Part shown: positions 51,311-60,006 of the stretch, in pieces
Numbering within the stretch: the first letter of the stretch is position 1
How the letters are laid out: each line of letters starts with the position of its first letter
Notes under the pieces: generated by a model
What the model was told of the DNA's origin: nothing
What the model saw: only the letters and a program-made list of their open reading frames with translations
The model's database searches: none
Program-made: the position numbers and the translations under genes
Origin: Acidimicrobilacustris europaeus
GTDB taxonomy: Bacteria; Actinomycetota; Acidimicrobiia; Acidimicrobiales; Acidimicrobilacustridaceae
DNA: 64,000 nt
Assembly: GCA_965194515.1 (NCBI GenBank)
Contig: OZ239146.1
Location: forward strand, 434,001-498,000
Direction: 5' to 3'

Positions 51311-52203
51311 TAGTCGCCCCCCATGCCCAGCCGTTCAAGCATCGTACGGGGAACGCCGTGGTCGTCGTTTGCCAAGCGAGCAGCGCGCTCCACATTCACC
51401 GCATCAAGATCGCGCCCCGACCATTCATCCCAAGGGCCGGCCGGAATGCGTGAGGGATCGCCGCCAGCGTCATCGCACGCGTAGAGATAGGCCTGCAGGA
51501 GGTGCAGGTGTCGTGGCGCGCCGATTGGTCCTTGACCCGGCACGATCACGGTCGCCTGATCGGCCAGTTCGCCGAGGGTGTCGGCCCATACCGCCGGGTT
51601 GCCGTCCCATGCGTTTGGTGTCGTGCCAATCGTTGCGAATGCACCGGCGAACATCACGCCCGCCGATGGCACGAGCACCACAAGATTCTCCGATTGCTGG
51701 CCGCTCACGGGAAGTGCAAGCACAACGGGGGTGAGCCAGGCCGCAGCATCGACAACATGCGAGACGGGTCGTGTTGAGAACGGAACTTCGGCGGTACGCG
51801 GGTTGGTGTCGTAATCGTGAGTCCACGCAGGCGAGAGTCGTTTATACGCCTCGATGGGGGCGGGCTGATCGAGCAGCACATTGGTTTGGGTGCGGCCATA
51901 ACGAGCAGCCATCCAAAACACCGCCGAACCGCCAACGGAATCGAGATGACTACTTGTATAGACAACGCGCTTGATGGGCAGGCCGAAGCGGTCGGCAATT
52001 TCGTTGTTCACCGCGCGGGCGGCCGAAGGGGCCAAGAGCGTGTCGATCACGGTGATGCCGTCGTCTTCAATGACGACGCCAGCGTTGCCGGTGCCATTTC
52101 CGATCCAGGCCCACACATTTGGGGCGATGGGTTGCAGGCTTCCGCAGTCGGCCGCGACCGGACCGATATCGGGGGTCGGGGGCATTGGTCCGAGATCGGT
52201 CAT
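51310..52203 (-). CDS. Metallo-beta-lactamase-fold protein with degenerate metal site
   Basis: This 297-residue protein follows the MBL fold: NAGVVIEDDGITVIDTLLAPSAARAV, then VVYTSSHLDSVGG at the place of the usual H-x-H-x-D-H-x-G-G. Only one His and the Asp remain. It is therefore probably not a normal binuclear hydrolase. TACGCT (52211-52216, minus strand) lies 7 nt before the ATG, a leaderless start divergent from the gene at 52235. Coupled to the Nudix gene. Confidence 0.82.
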   Translation of the reverse strand: MTDLGPMPPTPDIGPVAADCGSLQPIAPNVWAWIGNGTGNAGVVIEDDGITVIDTLLAPSAARAVNNEIADRFGLPIKRVVYTSSHLDSVGGSAVFWMAARYGRTQTNVLLDQPAPIEAYKRLSPAWTHDYDTNPRTAEVPFSTRPVSHVVDAAAWLTPVVLALPVSGQQSENLVVLVPSAGVMFAGAFATIGTTPNAWDGNPAVWADTLGELADQATVIVPGQGPIGAPRHLHLLQAYLYACDDAGGDPSRIPAGPWDEWSGRDLDAVNVERAARLANDDHGVPRTMLERLGMGGD

Positions 52204-52234
52204 GGGCCTGAGCGTAGGGGGCTATCGTCTCGCC
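52204..52234. promoter_or_regulatory. 31-bp divergent pair of leaderless promoters
   Basis: Only 31 bases separate the start codons of the MBL-fold gene (minus) and the small membrane protein gene (plus). TACGCT read on the minus strand (52211-52216) lies 7 nt from one start and TATCGT (52223-52228) lies 6 nt from the other. Each -35 region would fall inside the other gene. Confidence 0.6.
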
Positions 52235-52456
52235 GTGGCCAACCACAAGAAGACTCAAAAGCCCCGTAAACCGCAGCACCACCTTCCCAAGGTCGGTACT
52301 CCGCAGAATGACGCCTATCGGCTCAAGCGCAGCCGCGAGGATGTTCTCGATTTCGGGCTTATGCACCCAGGCAATGGTCTGCTTACAAAAATCATCGGTG
52401 TGCTTGCCGTGATCTTTGTTGTGGCCATGCTGGTGGCGTTCATTTTCCTGACCTAA
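52235..52456 (+). CDS. 73-residue C-terminally anchored membrane protein
   Basis: GTG 52235 opens a small gene with a basic N terminus (NHKKTQKPRKPQHHLPK), a middle containing YRLKRSREDVLDFGLMHPGNGLLTK, and one C-terminal membrane helix (IIGVLAVIFVVAMLVAFIFLT). TATCGT lies 6 nt before the GTG, marking a leaderless start, so the long open frame upstream is not coding. No family is recognised; the His/Lys-rich head could bind nucleic acid or phospholipid. Confidence 0.7.
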   Translation: MANHKKTQKPRKPQHHLPKVGTPQNDAYRLKRSREDVLDFGLMHPGNGLLTKIIGVLAVIFVVAMLVAFIFLT

Positions 52457-52469
52457 GTCAGGCGAAGAC

Positions 52470-53231
52470 TTAGAGCAGCAGTCCGCCGTCGACGGGAATG
52501 ACCGCGCCGGTGATGTACGCGCCTGCCTTCGACGACAAGAAGATTGCGGTGCCGGCCATGTCAGATGGTTCGCCGATTCGATGCAGCGGAACCGATGCCT
52601 TGATGGAATCGCCGAAGTTTTCCAGGGTGGCCGCCATCATTTTCGATTCGAACGGCCCGGGCGCAATCGCATTCACGGTGATGTGTTCGCCGGCAAGACG
52701 CTTCGCGAGAACTCGCGTGAGTTGATGCACCGCAGCTTTGGAAGCGGAGTACGAATAGGTCTCGAGTGTTGGCACGTGAATGCCGTCGACCGAGCCGATA
52801 TTGATGACGCGTGCCGGGTCGGGCGCCGATGCGCCAGCAATGAGTTCAGCGTGCAAGAAGCGTGTGAGTTGGAACACGCCTTTCACGTTGATGTCGAGAA
52901 CTTTGTCCCATGCCGCATCGTCGAAGTCGTCGAACGGAGCGCCCCAGGTTGCGCCCGCGTTATTCACGAGAATGTTGAGCGATCCGTCGCACCATTCGCC
53001 AACCGCACGAGCGAGGCGAAGGCATTCGGCTTCAGTCGAGAGGTCGGCAGGAAACGAAACGCAGTTGGGGCCGAGTTCGGCGGCGACGGCATCGCAGACG
53101 TCGGCTTTGCGCGATGAGATCGCAACTTTCGCGCCAGCTTCGATGAAACCGCTTGCGATCATGAGGCCGATACCGCGGCTACCGCCGGTGACGAGTGCGG
53201 TCTTGCCAGAAATATCAAAGAGGTCGCTCAT
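52470..53231 (-). CDS. Short-chain dehydrogenase/reductase
   Basis: The 253-residue enzyme has VTGGSRGIGLMIASGF, SSRKADVC, VNNAGATWG, Ser in INIGSVDGI, YSYSASKAA with the catalytic Tyr and Lys, and PVDGGLLL at the end. ATG 53231 is chosen; a TTG five codons earlier overlaps the stop of the upstream SnoaL-like gene. The two genes are probably co-transcribed. The substrate is unknown. Confidence 0.86.
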   Translation of the reverse strand: MSDLFDISGKTALVTGGSRGIGLMIASGFIEAGAKVAISSRKADVCDAVAAELGPNCVSFPADLSTEAECLRLARAVGEWCDGSLNILVNNAGATWGAPFDDFDDAAWDKVLDINVKGVFQLTRFLHAELIAGASAPDPARVINIGSVDGIHVPTLETYSYSASKAAVHQLTRVLAKRLAGEHITVNAIAPGPFESKMMAATLENFGDSIKASVPLHRIGEPSDMAGTAIFLSSKAGAYITGAVIPVDGGLLL

Positions 53232-53242
53232 GCCGATGTCAC

Positions 53243-53698
53243 TCAATCCTTCGGGGGGACGACATCTATGAGCAGATGCTTTGAAAGATCGCCATAGAGC
53301 GTGGGTCGCATTCGACGCTCAACGAACCGCCATTTGCCGTCGACCTGTTCGAACGCATCGGTGTATGAACCGGTGATGATCGGTTGCAAAGGGATTTCAT
53401 CGGTCTGCTGAAACACCGTGAACCGAGAACGACAGATTGCGGTCTTCTCATCGTCGGCGATCTCAATCAGTGGGTTCGTGGTGACGTGATGCGATCGCGG
53501 CGTTCCGTCTTCGTACTTGCGCGTTGACGCGACGTACATGGCAGTAACGGCTTGGGCGCCGACAACCATGGGTGTCCCGTCGGCGTCTGCGATGGCACCA
53601 TGCGCGAACAACGCGCCGATTGCTTCGTAGTCGCCAGCGTCTATTGCTTCGGCGTAGGTATAGAGAAGGTTTTCGATTGCACCGCGATGATCAGCCAT
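53243..53698 (-). CDS. SnoaL-like NTF2-fold protein
   Basis: The 151-residue protein begins MADHRGAIENLLYTYAEAIDAGDYEAIGALFAHGAI and ends with GKWRFVERRMRPTLYGDLSKHLL, the standard SnoaL_4-type pattern (aromatic-ring hydroxylating-dioxygenase beta-subunit-like fold). The in-frame extension upstream to 53926 runs through the hydratase gene and is not coding. TAGCGT lies 8 nt before the ATG. It is paired with the SDR downstream. Confidence 0.82.
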   Translation of the reverse strand: MADHRGAIENLLYTYAEAIDAGDYEAIGALFAHGAIADADGTPMVVGAQAVTAMYVASTRKYEDGTPRSHHVTTNPLIEIADDEKTAICRSRFTVFQQTDEIPLQPIITGSYTDAFEQVDGKWRFVERRMRPTLYGDLSKHLLIDVVPPKD

Positions 53699-53726
53699 AG
53701 GCCGAGACGCTAGTTGGATTCGTTCC

Positions 53727-54404
53727 TCAAGCGCCCGTGAGTGCCCGGATCGTGTCGCCGTAAAGCATTTGCTTATGAATGCCGATGACTTCGCGAGATT
53801 TCGTGGCCAGCACGGCGGAATGGGCGATCGTGGCAGTAAGGAGTTCCTCTTCGGTGAGGATCTCGTCGGCGATGCCGGCGGTGAGTGCTTCAGGGCCGGT
53901 GAACCGGTGGGCGGTGTTGAGGGCACGGGCGATTGCGGTGCGGGGGAGACGAGTGAGCAGAAGTTGCGCCATTTTCTCGCTCACGGGAAGAGCGAGATCG
54001 AGTTCCGGCATGCACCAGTAGCCACGATCGGAGCGCATGGTGATGCGGTCATGGGCGCTTGAAAGAAGTGCACCGGCGCCGAAGCAATGGCCATTGACTG
54101 CAGCGGTGGTGTGGCAATCGAGGCCAAGAATGCGGCCCCAGAGTCGGTTGAGTTCGTGCAGAAATTCCCGGGCGTCGTCGGGGTTCGCCATGAGCCACTC
54201 GAGGTTCAGGCCATTTGAATAGAACTTGCCCGTTCCGGTCGTGACGAGGGCGAGGGGGCCTTCCTTGGCTACGACCTGGTCGATAAGGCCATGCCAATGG
54301 CGAACGACGTCGAGGTCGAAGCGGTTCTCTTCGGCATCCATCGTGATGACGGCGACGGTGCCCTCGGGGCCCTGCCAAGAAAGGGTGACGTTCGGTGCGC
54401 TCAT
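53727..54404 (-). CDS. Enoyl-CoA hydratase/isomerase-like protein
   Basis: The 225-residue crotonase-fold protein is shorter than usual. It has GTVAVITMDAEENRFDLD, the oxyanion-hole segments GTGKFYSNGLNLEWL and NGHCFGAGALLSSAHD, and GYWCMPELDLALPVSEKMA with a Glu at the second acid position, as in delta3-delta2 enoyl-CoA isomerases. An isomerase role is thus more likely than hydration. It is divergent from the acyl-CoA dehydrogenase gene. Confidence 0.85.
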   Translation of the reverse strand: MSAPNVTLSWQGPEGTVAVITMDAEENRFDLDVVRHWHGLIDQVVAKEGPLALVTTGTGKFYSNGLNLEWLMANPDDAREFLHELNRLWGRILGLDCHTTAAVNGHCFGAGALLSSAHDRITMRSDRGYWCMPELDLALPVSEKMAQLLLTRLPRTAIARALNTAHRFTGPEALTAGIADEILTEEELLTATIAHSAVLATKSREVIGIHKQMLYGDTIRALTGA

Positions 54405-54445
54405 GGGCAGAGCATGGCACGGTCAGGGGCCTCTAGCCTGCAGGA

Positions 54446-56245
54446 ATGGCTGACTACCGACCCCCATTGCGCGACGTCAACTACGTCCTCGATCACCTCG
54501 TTGACCTCGACGGACTCTGTGGCCTGCCCGAGTTTGCCGGACTCGATGCCGACACCATCAAGGGTGTCCTCGAAGAAAACGCGCGGTTTGTGGCCGAGGT
54601 CATTGCGCCGCTGAATCGCATCGGCGACACCGTTGGTTCGGTGTTCGAGCCTGCGACCAACACGGTGCGCACTCCCGACGGATTCATCGACGCGTATCGC
54701 CAGTATGTCGATGCGGGTTGGGGCGGGGTCCCGTTCCCCGAGGTGTACGACGGTGGCGGATTCCCGTGGTTGGTTGGCATCGTCATGCAGGAGTTCATCT
54801 CTTCAGCCAACATGGCGTTCTCAATGGCACCGCTGCTTACCCAAGGTGCAATTGATCTGCTCATGCATCACGGCAGCGAAGAGCAGAAAGAGAAGTACCT
54901 AAAGCGCATGGTCACCGGCGAATGGACCGGCACCATGAACCTCACCGAACCACAAGCTGGTTCCGACGTTGGCGCGGTACGTACGAAAGCCGTTCCGCAA
55001 GCCGATGGCACCTATCGCATCACCGGTACGAAGATCTACATCTCTTTCGGCGAACACGACATGGTCGAGAACATCGTGCACCTTGTGCTTGCTCGCACGC
55101 CCGATGCGCCTGTGGGTACAAAGGGAATTTCGTGTTTCATCGTTCCCAAGTATTTGGTGAACGATGACGGTTCTCTGGGCGCACGCAACGACGTCAAGGT
55201 TGTGTCGATCGAACACAAAATGGGCATCAAGGCGTCGCCTACGTGTGTGATGTCGTTCGGCGAAGACGACGGCGCCATCGGCTATCTCATCGGTGAAGAA
55301 AATCGCGGTATGAGTTACATGTTCACAATGATGAACAACGCTCGACTTTCGGTCGGACTCGAAGGTTTGTCATTGGCCGAGCGTGCGTATCAAGACGCGC
55401 TGCAGTACTCGCAAGAGCGCCGTCAGGGTCGTGCGCCTGGTGCGCCGGCGGGCGAGATGAGCCTCATCATCGATCTTCCCGATGTTCGTCGCATGTTGCT
55501 TACGATGCGCTCAATCGTCGACGCGTTGCGAGCAATCATTTACGTGAATGCACACGCGCTTGACATGGCTGCGCATCATCCCGATGCCGATGTTCGTGAG
55601 CGCAATCAGGAACTGGTGGAGCTGCTCATTCCGGTTTCTAAGGGTTTCGGCACCGATATGGGTATCGAAGCAACCTCGCTCGCCATTCAGGTCTACGGCG
55701 GCATGGGGTACATCGAAGAGTCTGGTGTTCCGCAGCATTACCGCGACGCTCGTATCACCTCTATTTATGAGGGAACCAACGGCATTCAGGCCATGGACCT
55801 TGTCGGTCGCAAACTTCCGATGCGGGGCGGGGGAGTCATGGACGACTACCTCACACAAATCGGTTCGCTTGTTGGTCGTCTCGATGCGGCAGGTTCTGAG
55901 TTCGCTGGCATGCGTGACCGCATCGATGAATCACTCGCGTGCGTCCGTAACACCGTGATGTGGCTCACCGAACATGGCATCGCCGATGTTCGCAACGCAC
56001 TTGCCGGAGCAACGCCGTTCCTGCGCATGTTCGGCCTGCTGGTGGGTGCTCGTTACCTTGCCGACTCCGCACTTTCCGCAAAGGTCGACATCGACGCCGG
56101 AGTTGGAGACATCGAGTACTTGAATGCTCGCATCACCGTGGCTCGTTTCTATTGCGACAATTTGTTGCCGGGTGTGCTCGGGCTCGAATCGGCGGTAACT
56201 GCAGGATTCGAAGACCTCTACGCCATCTCGAACGAAGCGCTGTGA
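54446..56245 (+). CDS. Acyl-CoA dehydrogenase, FadE5/DmdC type
   Basis: The 599-residue flavoprotein is longer than classic acyl-CoA dehydrogenases. It shows MNLTEPQAGSDVGAVRTKA, GTKIYISFGEHDM, HKMGIKASPTC and IQVYGGMGYIEESGVPQHYRDARITSIYEGTNGIQAMDLVGRK with the catalytic Glu in YEGTNG, plus about 120 further residues at the C terminus. This architecture is that of FadE5 and of the DMSP enzyme DmdC. TAGCCT (54434-54439) lies 6 nt before the ATG (leaderless). Broad-chain acyl-CoA oxidation is the safest call. Confidence 0.9.
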   Translation: MADYRPPLRDVNYVLDHLVDLDGLCGLPEFAGLDADTIKGVLEENARFVAEVIAPLNRIGDTVGSVFEPATNTVRTPDGFIDAYRQYVDAGWGGVPFPEVYDGGGFPWLVGIVMQEFISSANMAFSMAPLLTQGAIDLLMHHGSEEQKEKYLKRMVTGEWTGTMNLTEPQAGSDVGAVRTKAVPQADGTYRITGTKIYISFGEHDMVENIVHLVLARTPDAPVGTKGISCFIVPKYLVNDDGSLGARNDVKVVSIEHKMGIKASPTCVMSFGEDDGAIGYLIGEENRGMSYMFTMMNNARLSVGLEGLSLAERAYQDALQYSQERRQGRAPGAPAGEMSLIIDLPDVRRMLLTMRSIVDALRAIIYVNAHALDMAAHHPDADVRERNQELVELLIPVSKGFGTDMGIEATSLAIQVYGGMGYIEESGVPQHYRDARITSIYEGTNGIQAMDLVGRKLPMRGGGVMDDYLTQIGSLVGRLDAAGSEFAGMRDRIDESLACVRNTVMWLTEHGIADVRNALAGATPFLRMFGLLVGARYLADSALSAKVDIDAGVGDIEYLNARITVARFYCDNLLPGVLGLESAVTAGFEDLYAISNEAL

Positions 56246-56249
56246 ACCT

Positions 56250-57122
56250 GTGAATTCTTTCTTGGCGTCAATCCCGAGTCCGTCATCGAATCAACTCGGT
56301 CCGTTCCATATGTACGGGCTGATGATCGCCCTCGGCGTTCTCGCTGCGGTCGAACTTGGTCGCAAACGCTGGCGGGCACGTGGCGGCGATCCCGACGACG
56401 TGTATGTCGTTGCGTTTTGGGCGGTTCCCGCGGGCCTCATCGGCGCGCGGATCTATCACGTTGCAACGGATTGGCGAAGCTACGAGGGTCGTTGGCTCGA
56501 CGCGCTCAAGATCTGGCAGGGCGGTCTTGGAATCCCCGGTGGCGTCGCTCTTGGCGTTGCCGTCGGGCTGTGGGCCGCTCATCGTCGTGGTTGGCGACTG
56601 TCAGCGGGTATCGACGCGCTGGTTCCCGGCATTCCGTTGGCCCAAGCCATTGGTCGTTTGGGTAACTGGTGGAATCAAGAACTGTTCGGCAGGCCCACGA
56701 GCCTTCCGTGGGGTGTGCAGATCGATGTGCAGCATCGCCCACTCGACTACATCGCGTATTCGGTTTTCCAGCCCACGTTTCTCTACGAGATGTTGTGGAA
56801 CTTGGCTCTGTGCGGACTGCTCATCTATGTGGACAAAAAGCGCGTTATGCGGCCGGGCAACATCCTTCCGCTCTATGTGGGCCTGTACTTCGCTGGGCGT
56901 CTCTGGATTGAAGCGCTGCGAATTGATGCCGCTAGCACCATTGGCCCGTTCCGCATCAACATCTGGATGTCCATCATTGGAATTGGCGGGGCCATCTTGG
57001 TGTTCATTGTGCGGGGCGTTCGCCGGCGCGAGACCGACACCGACACGCCCTACCGTGACGGCCACGTATGGTCTCCCGAAACAACTTCTGAAACAGAACC
57101 AGAGAAAGAAGACATCGAATGA
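56250..57122 (+). CDS. lgt: Prolipoprotein diacylglyceryl transferase
   Basis: The 290-residue inner membrane enzyme transfers diacylglyceryl from phosphatidylglycerol to the lipobox Cys of prolipoproteins. It has the HMYGLMIALGV start, GLGIPGGVALG and the signature IGRLGNWWNQELFGRPT, followed by PTFLYEMLWNL. The GTG at 56250 lies 4 nt past the dehydrogenase stop. At least four of its likely substrates are encoded here (15020, 26622, 37709, 57597). It overlaps the peroxidase gene by ATGA. Confidence 0.95.
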   Translation: MNSFLASIPSPSSNQLGPFHMYGLMIALGVLAAVELGRKRWRARGGDPDDVYVVAFWAVPAGLIGARIYHVATDWRSYEGRWLDALKIWQGGLGIPGGVALGVAVGLWAAHRRGWRLSAGIDALVPGIPLAQAIGRLGNWWNQELFGRPTSLPWGVQIDVQHRPLDYIAYSVFQPTFLYEMLWNLALCGLLIYVDKKRVMRPGNILPLYVGLYFAGRLWIEALRIDAASTIGPFRINIWMSIIGIGGAILVFIVRGVRRRETDTDTPYRDGHVWSPETTSETEPEKEDIE

Positions 57123-57589
57123 ACCTTTCCGATCTCACCGCACTCGACGGGGAAGCACTTCCCGATACCGATGGCAAAACCGTTCTGGTTGTGAACGTGG
57201 CTTCCAAGTGCGGACTCACCCCGCAGTACGAAGGCCTCGAGCGTTTGCAGAATCGTTTCGGAGGCGACTCGTTCACGGTTCTTGGTGTTCCTTGCAATCA
57301 GTTCATGGGTCAAGAACCAGGCACGCCCGCCGAAATCGCTGAATTTTGTTCCAGCACCTACGGCGTTTCATTTCCGCTCACCGAGAAGATCGATGTGAAC
57401 GGCGAGGCTCGTCATCGTCTCTATGCCGAACTCACCGCCGTCGCCGATGCGGCTGGCGATGCCGGCGATGTCCAATGGAACTTCGAGAAGTTCCTTGTCG
57501 GCGCCGATGGTTCGGTTACTCGTTTCCGTCCCACTGTTGATCCTGAAGCCGACGAAATCGTCGCCGCCATCGAGTCAAAGGTTTCCTGA
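57119..57589 (+). CDS. Glutathione peroxidase-family thiol peroxidase
   Basis: The 156-residue protein has the peroxidatic Cys31 in NVASKCGLTPQY, GVPCNQFMGQEPG with the conserved Gln, and WNFEKFLV with the Trp-Asn pair. A Cys rather than selenocysteine is used. Actinobacteria of this type lack glutathione in general, so thioredoxin or mycothiol is the more likely reductant. It is translationally coupled to lgt. Confidence 0.93.
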   Translation: MNLSDLTALDGEALPDTDGKTVLVVNVASKCGLTPQYEGLERLQNRFGGDSFTVLGVPCNQFMGQEPGTPAEIAEFCSSTYGVSFPLTEKIDVNGEARHRLYAELTAVADAAGDAGDVQWNFEKFLVGADGSVTRFRPTVDPEADEIVAAIESKVS

Positions 57590-57596
57590 ATCCCTT

Positions 57597-58709
57597 ATGC
57601 GTCACTTTCGTGTTGTTCCCGCGCTCGCTCTCACGCTCGCTGTTTCTGTTCTTGGCGTCGCCTGCGGTTCCTCTTCTTCAACGAGTTCAAAGACTCCGTT
57701 GATTGTTGGATCGATTGCGGCCACTTCGGGTAGCGCCGCACCGTTGGGCAGTAGTCAGCAAAGCGGAACAGCACTTGCTGTGAGCGAATTGGCGAACGGA
57801 TCAATTGATCTGCGCACCTATGACGAAAAGTCGGATGTGCAGGCCGGAGCAACGGAAATGAAAAAGGCTATTTCCGATGGCGCTCATGTCGTGCTTGGTC
57901 CAACGCTTTCATCCGCTGCCGCTGTTGCCGATCCATTTGCACAAGCAGCTGGTGTTCCTGTGCTCGGGGTTACCAACGCCACTCTTGATATGGCCGCAAT
58001 CGGGAATTTGATTTGGCGAGTTTCACTTTCTGAAAACGCGATGGTGTCCGCTTCGGTGACGTACGCAGCATCGAAGAAGTCCGTGAAGAACGCCGTACTT
58101 ATTTGGGAACCAGCTGATGGCTATTCAACTGGCTCTGCTGAGTCATTCCGTTCAGCGGCTAAGGCAAACGGCATCACGATTACGAGTGAACAGAAGTATG
58201 TCGAGGGTGCGACCACCGTCGGCTCAATTTCGGCTGCTGCTGTATCGGGATCACCCGATGCGATTTTCTTGGCGTTGCGTTCTGCCCCCGCTGGCGATTT
58301 CTTGGTTGCAACTGCTGCCTCGAAGGCTGTTCGTGTTGGTGGGAATGGATTCAACTCGGCGGCGGTGGTGAAGTCTTCAGGTGCTGCGGCTGACGGACTC
58401 ATCGTCTCGGGTTCGTGGAACATCAACACCAGCAATGCGAATTCGAAGAAGTTCGTCGACTCATATACCAAGGCGAACAACGCAGTCCCCGATGCATTTG
58501 CCGCCCAGGGCTATGCCACCATTCAGGTGTTGCTCGCGGCGTTGAAGAAGGCGAAGTCCGCGTCGTCTGCCGATATCCAGGTTGCGTTGAGCAAGATCGG
58601 TACCGTTGAAACGGTGCTCGGCCCCTTCGCCTTCGACGCCCAAAATGAACCCACCTACCCCGCTGCAGTGCAGATCGTGCAGTCGGGAGCCTTCACGCTT
58701 GCGTCCTGA
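57597..58709 (+). CDS. LivK-like substrate-binding lipoprotein (second copy)
   Basis: The 370-residue precursor has lipobox GVAC (Cys23) and a type I periplasmic-binding fold: LIVGSIAATSGSAAPLGSSQQSGTALAVSELANG, GAHVVLGPTLSSAAAVADPFAQAAGVPVLGV and FAAQGYATIQVLLAALKKA. ATG 57597 lies 7 nt after the peroxidase stop; the longer frame upstream is noncoding. No permease gene is adjacent, so it may feed a distant transporter. It is quite different from the protein at 15020. Confidence 0.87.
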   Translation: MRHFRVVPALALTLAVSVLGVACGSSSSTSSKTPLIVGSIAATSGSAAPLGSSQQSGTALAVSELANGSIDLRTYDEKSDVQAGATEMKKAISDGAHVVLGPTLSSAAAVADPFAQAAGVPVLGVTNATLDMAAIGNLIWRVSLSENAMVSASVTYAASKKSVKNAVLIWEPADGYSTGSAESFRSAAKANGITITSEQKYVEGATTVGSISAAAVSGSPDAIFLALRSAPAGDFLVATAASKAVRVGGNGFNSAAVVKSSGAAADGLIVSGSWNINTSNANSKKFVDSYTKANNAVPDAFAAQGYATIQVLLAALKKAKSASSADIQVALSKIGTVETVLGPFAFDAQNEPTYPAAVQIVQSGAFTLAS

Positions 58710-58750
58710 GTAGGGATCGCTCTCGAATGGGTCATTCAGGTATCGGCCGG

Positions 58751-58834
58751 TAGGATCGAGGGCGTTGGGACGACCGTCGGTCGTCCGGCGGCATCCGGAG
58801 GGGTGTCGCATCCTCCCTCTTGGAAAGCCAGCTC
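58751..58834 (+). promoter_or_regulatory. Promoter and structured leader of DEAD-box helicase gene
   Basis: TAGGAT at 58751-58756 is a likely -10 box. The leader of about 70 nt has an 8-pair hairpin (58768-58775 with 58779-58786). GGAGG at 58797-58801 can also pair with CCTCC at 58812-58816. Structured leaders before RNA helicase genes often serve cold or self-control; this is inferred. Confidence 0.4.
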
Positions 58835-60004
58835 ATGACAACGTTTGCCGATCTCGGCGTCTCGCCTGATCTCACTGCCGTACTTGAATCTCGCGGCATC
58901 ATGTCGCCGTTCGCGGTGCAAGAACTCACTATCGCCGATGCACTCGCCGGACGCGATGTGTGCGGCAAGGCCAAGACCGGTTCGGGCAAGACCCTTGCCT
59001 TTGGTCTACCGCTGCTTGAAAAGGTGAAGGGCGCCGAAGCTCGTCGCCCCCGAGCACTCATTCTCGTTCCCACTCGTGAACTCGCAACGCAGGTTCGTGA
59101 CGAACTCGCACCTCTTGGTGTTGTTCGCGACGTCACTGTCACCGCCATTTATGGCGGAGCAAAGATGGAAACGCAGGTTGCCGAACTCGAAAAGGGTGTC
59201 GAGATCGTTGTCGCCACACCGGGCCGCATGATCGACATGATCGAGCGCAAGGAAATCTTCCTCGACGACATCACCCAGGTTGTGCTCGATGAAGCCGACC
59301 GTATGGCCGACATGGGGTTCCTCCCGCAGGTCGAGTGGATCCTTCGCCATGTTCCCGGCCAACACCAGACGCTGTTGTTCTCGGCCACGCTCGATGGCGT
59401 CGTCGACACGCTTATCAAGCGTTACCAAACCGACCCCGCCATGCACGAGGTTGTGTCCGAGCAGGTCACGGTTGAACAGATGCAGCATCGTTTCTTGCAG
59501 GTGCACGACATGGACAAGGTGAAGGTGGCAGCGACCATCATTCTCAATTCCAATCGGACAATCGTGTTCGTGCGTACCAAGCGTGCTGCCGATCGGGTTG
59601 CCGAGAACCTTCGTCGCGAAGGCGTCGAAGCGGCATCGATCCACGGAGACCTTCGTCAGAGTCAACGCGAAAAGGCGCTCAAGGACTTCAGCGACGGCAA
59701 GTTGAAGGCACTCGTTGCCACCGATGTTGCTGCTCGCGGTATTCACGTCGATGAAGTCGACGTTGTCATTCATTACGATCCACCAGAAGATTCAAAGGCG
59801 TATCTGCATCGTTCGGGCCGTACCGCTCGCGCCGGCGCCAAGGGCGTGGTCGCCACACTTGTGATGTGGAACGAGGAGCTCGAGGTCAAGCGTTTACTGA
59901 AGCGCCTCAAGCTCGATCAGCCCATTGTTGAGGTGTTTTCGAACGACAAGCGTCTCGCCGATCTCGCTTCTTGGGATCCGCGCTCCGACTCCGCAGCTGG
60001 CTGA
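58835..60004 (+). CDS. DEAD-box ATP-dependent RNA helicase
   Basis: The 389-residue protein has the Q motif, Walker A AKTGSGKT, PTRELATQV, ATPGRMIDMI, DEAD in LDEADRMADMGF, SAT in LLFSATLDG, and the second RecA domain with VFVRTKRAADR, ATDVAARGIHVDEVDVVIHYDPP and HRSGRTARAG. It unwinds RNA duplexes in the cytosol, probably for ribosome assembly or cold adaptation. The C-terminal tail is very short. ATG 58835 is chosen over one five codons upstream. The methyltransferase gene starts 2 nt after its stop. Confidence 0.95.
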   Translation: MTTFADLGVSPDLTAVLESRGIMSPFAVQELTIADALAGRDVCGKAKTGSGKTLAFGLPLLEKVKGAEARRPRALILVPTRELATQVRDELAPLGVVRDVTVTAIYGGAKMETQVAELEKGVEIVVATPGRMIDMIERKEIFLDDITQVVLDEADRMADMGFLPQVEWILRHVPGQHQTLLFSATLDGVVDTLIKRYQTDPAMHEVVSEQVTVEQMQHRFLQVHDMDKVKVAATIILNSNRTIVFVRTKRAADRVAENLRREGVEAASIHGDLRQSQREKALKDFSDGKLKALVATDVAARGIHVDEVDVVIHYDPPEDSKAYLHRSGRTARAGAKGVVATLVMWNEELEVKRLLKRLKLDQPIVEVFSNDKRLADLASWDPRSDSAAG

Positions 60005-60006
60005 AC

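Noticed and set aside
57423..57596. Upstream extension of the second LivK-like protein
   Set aside because: It lies in another frame of the peroxidase gene and would bury the lipoprotein signal.
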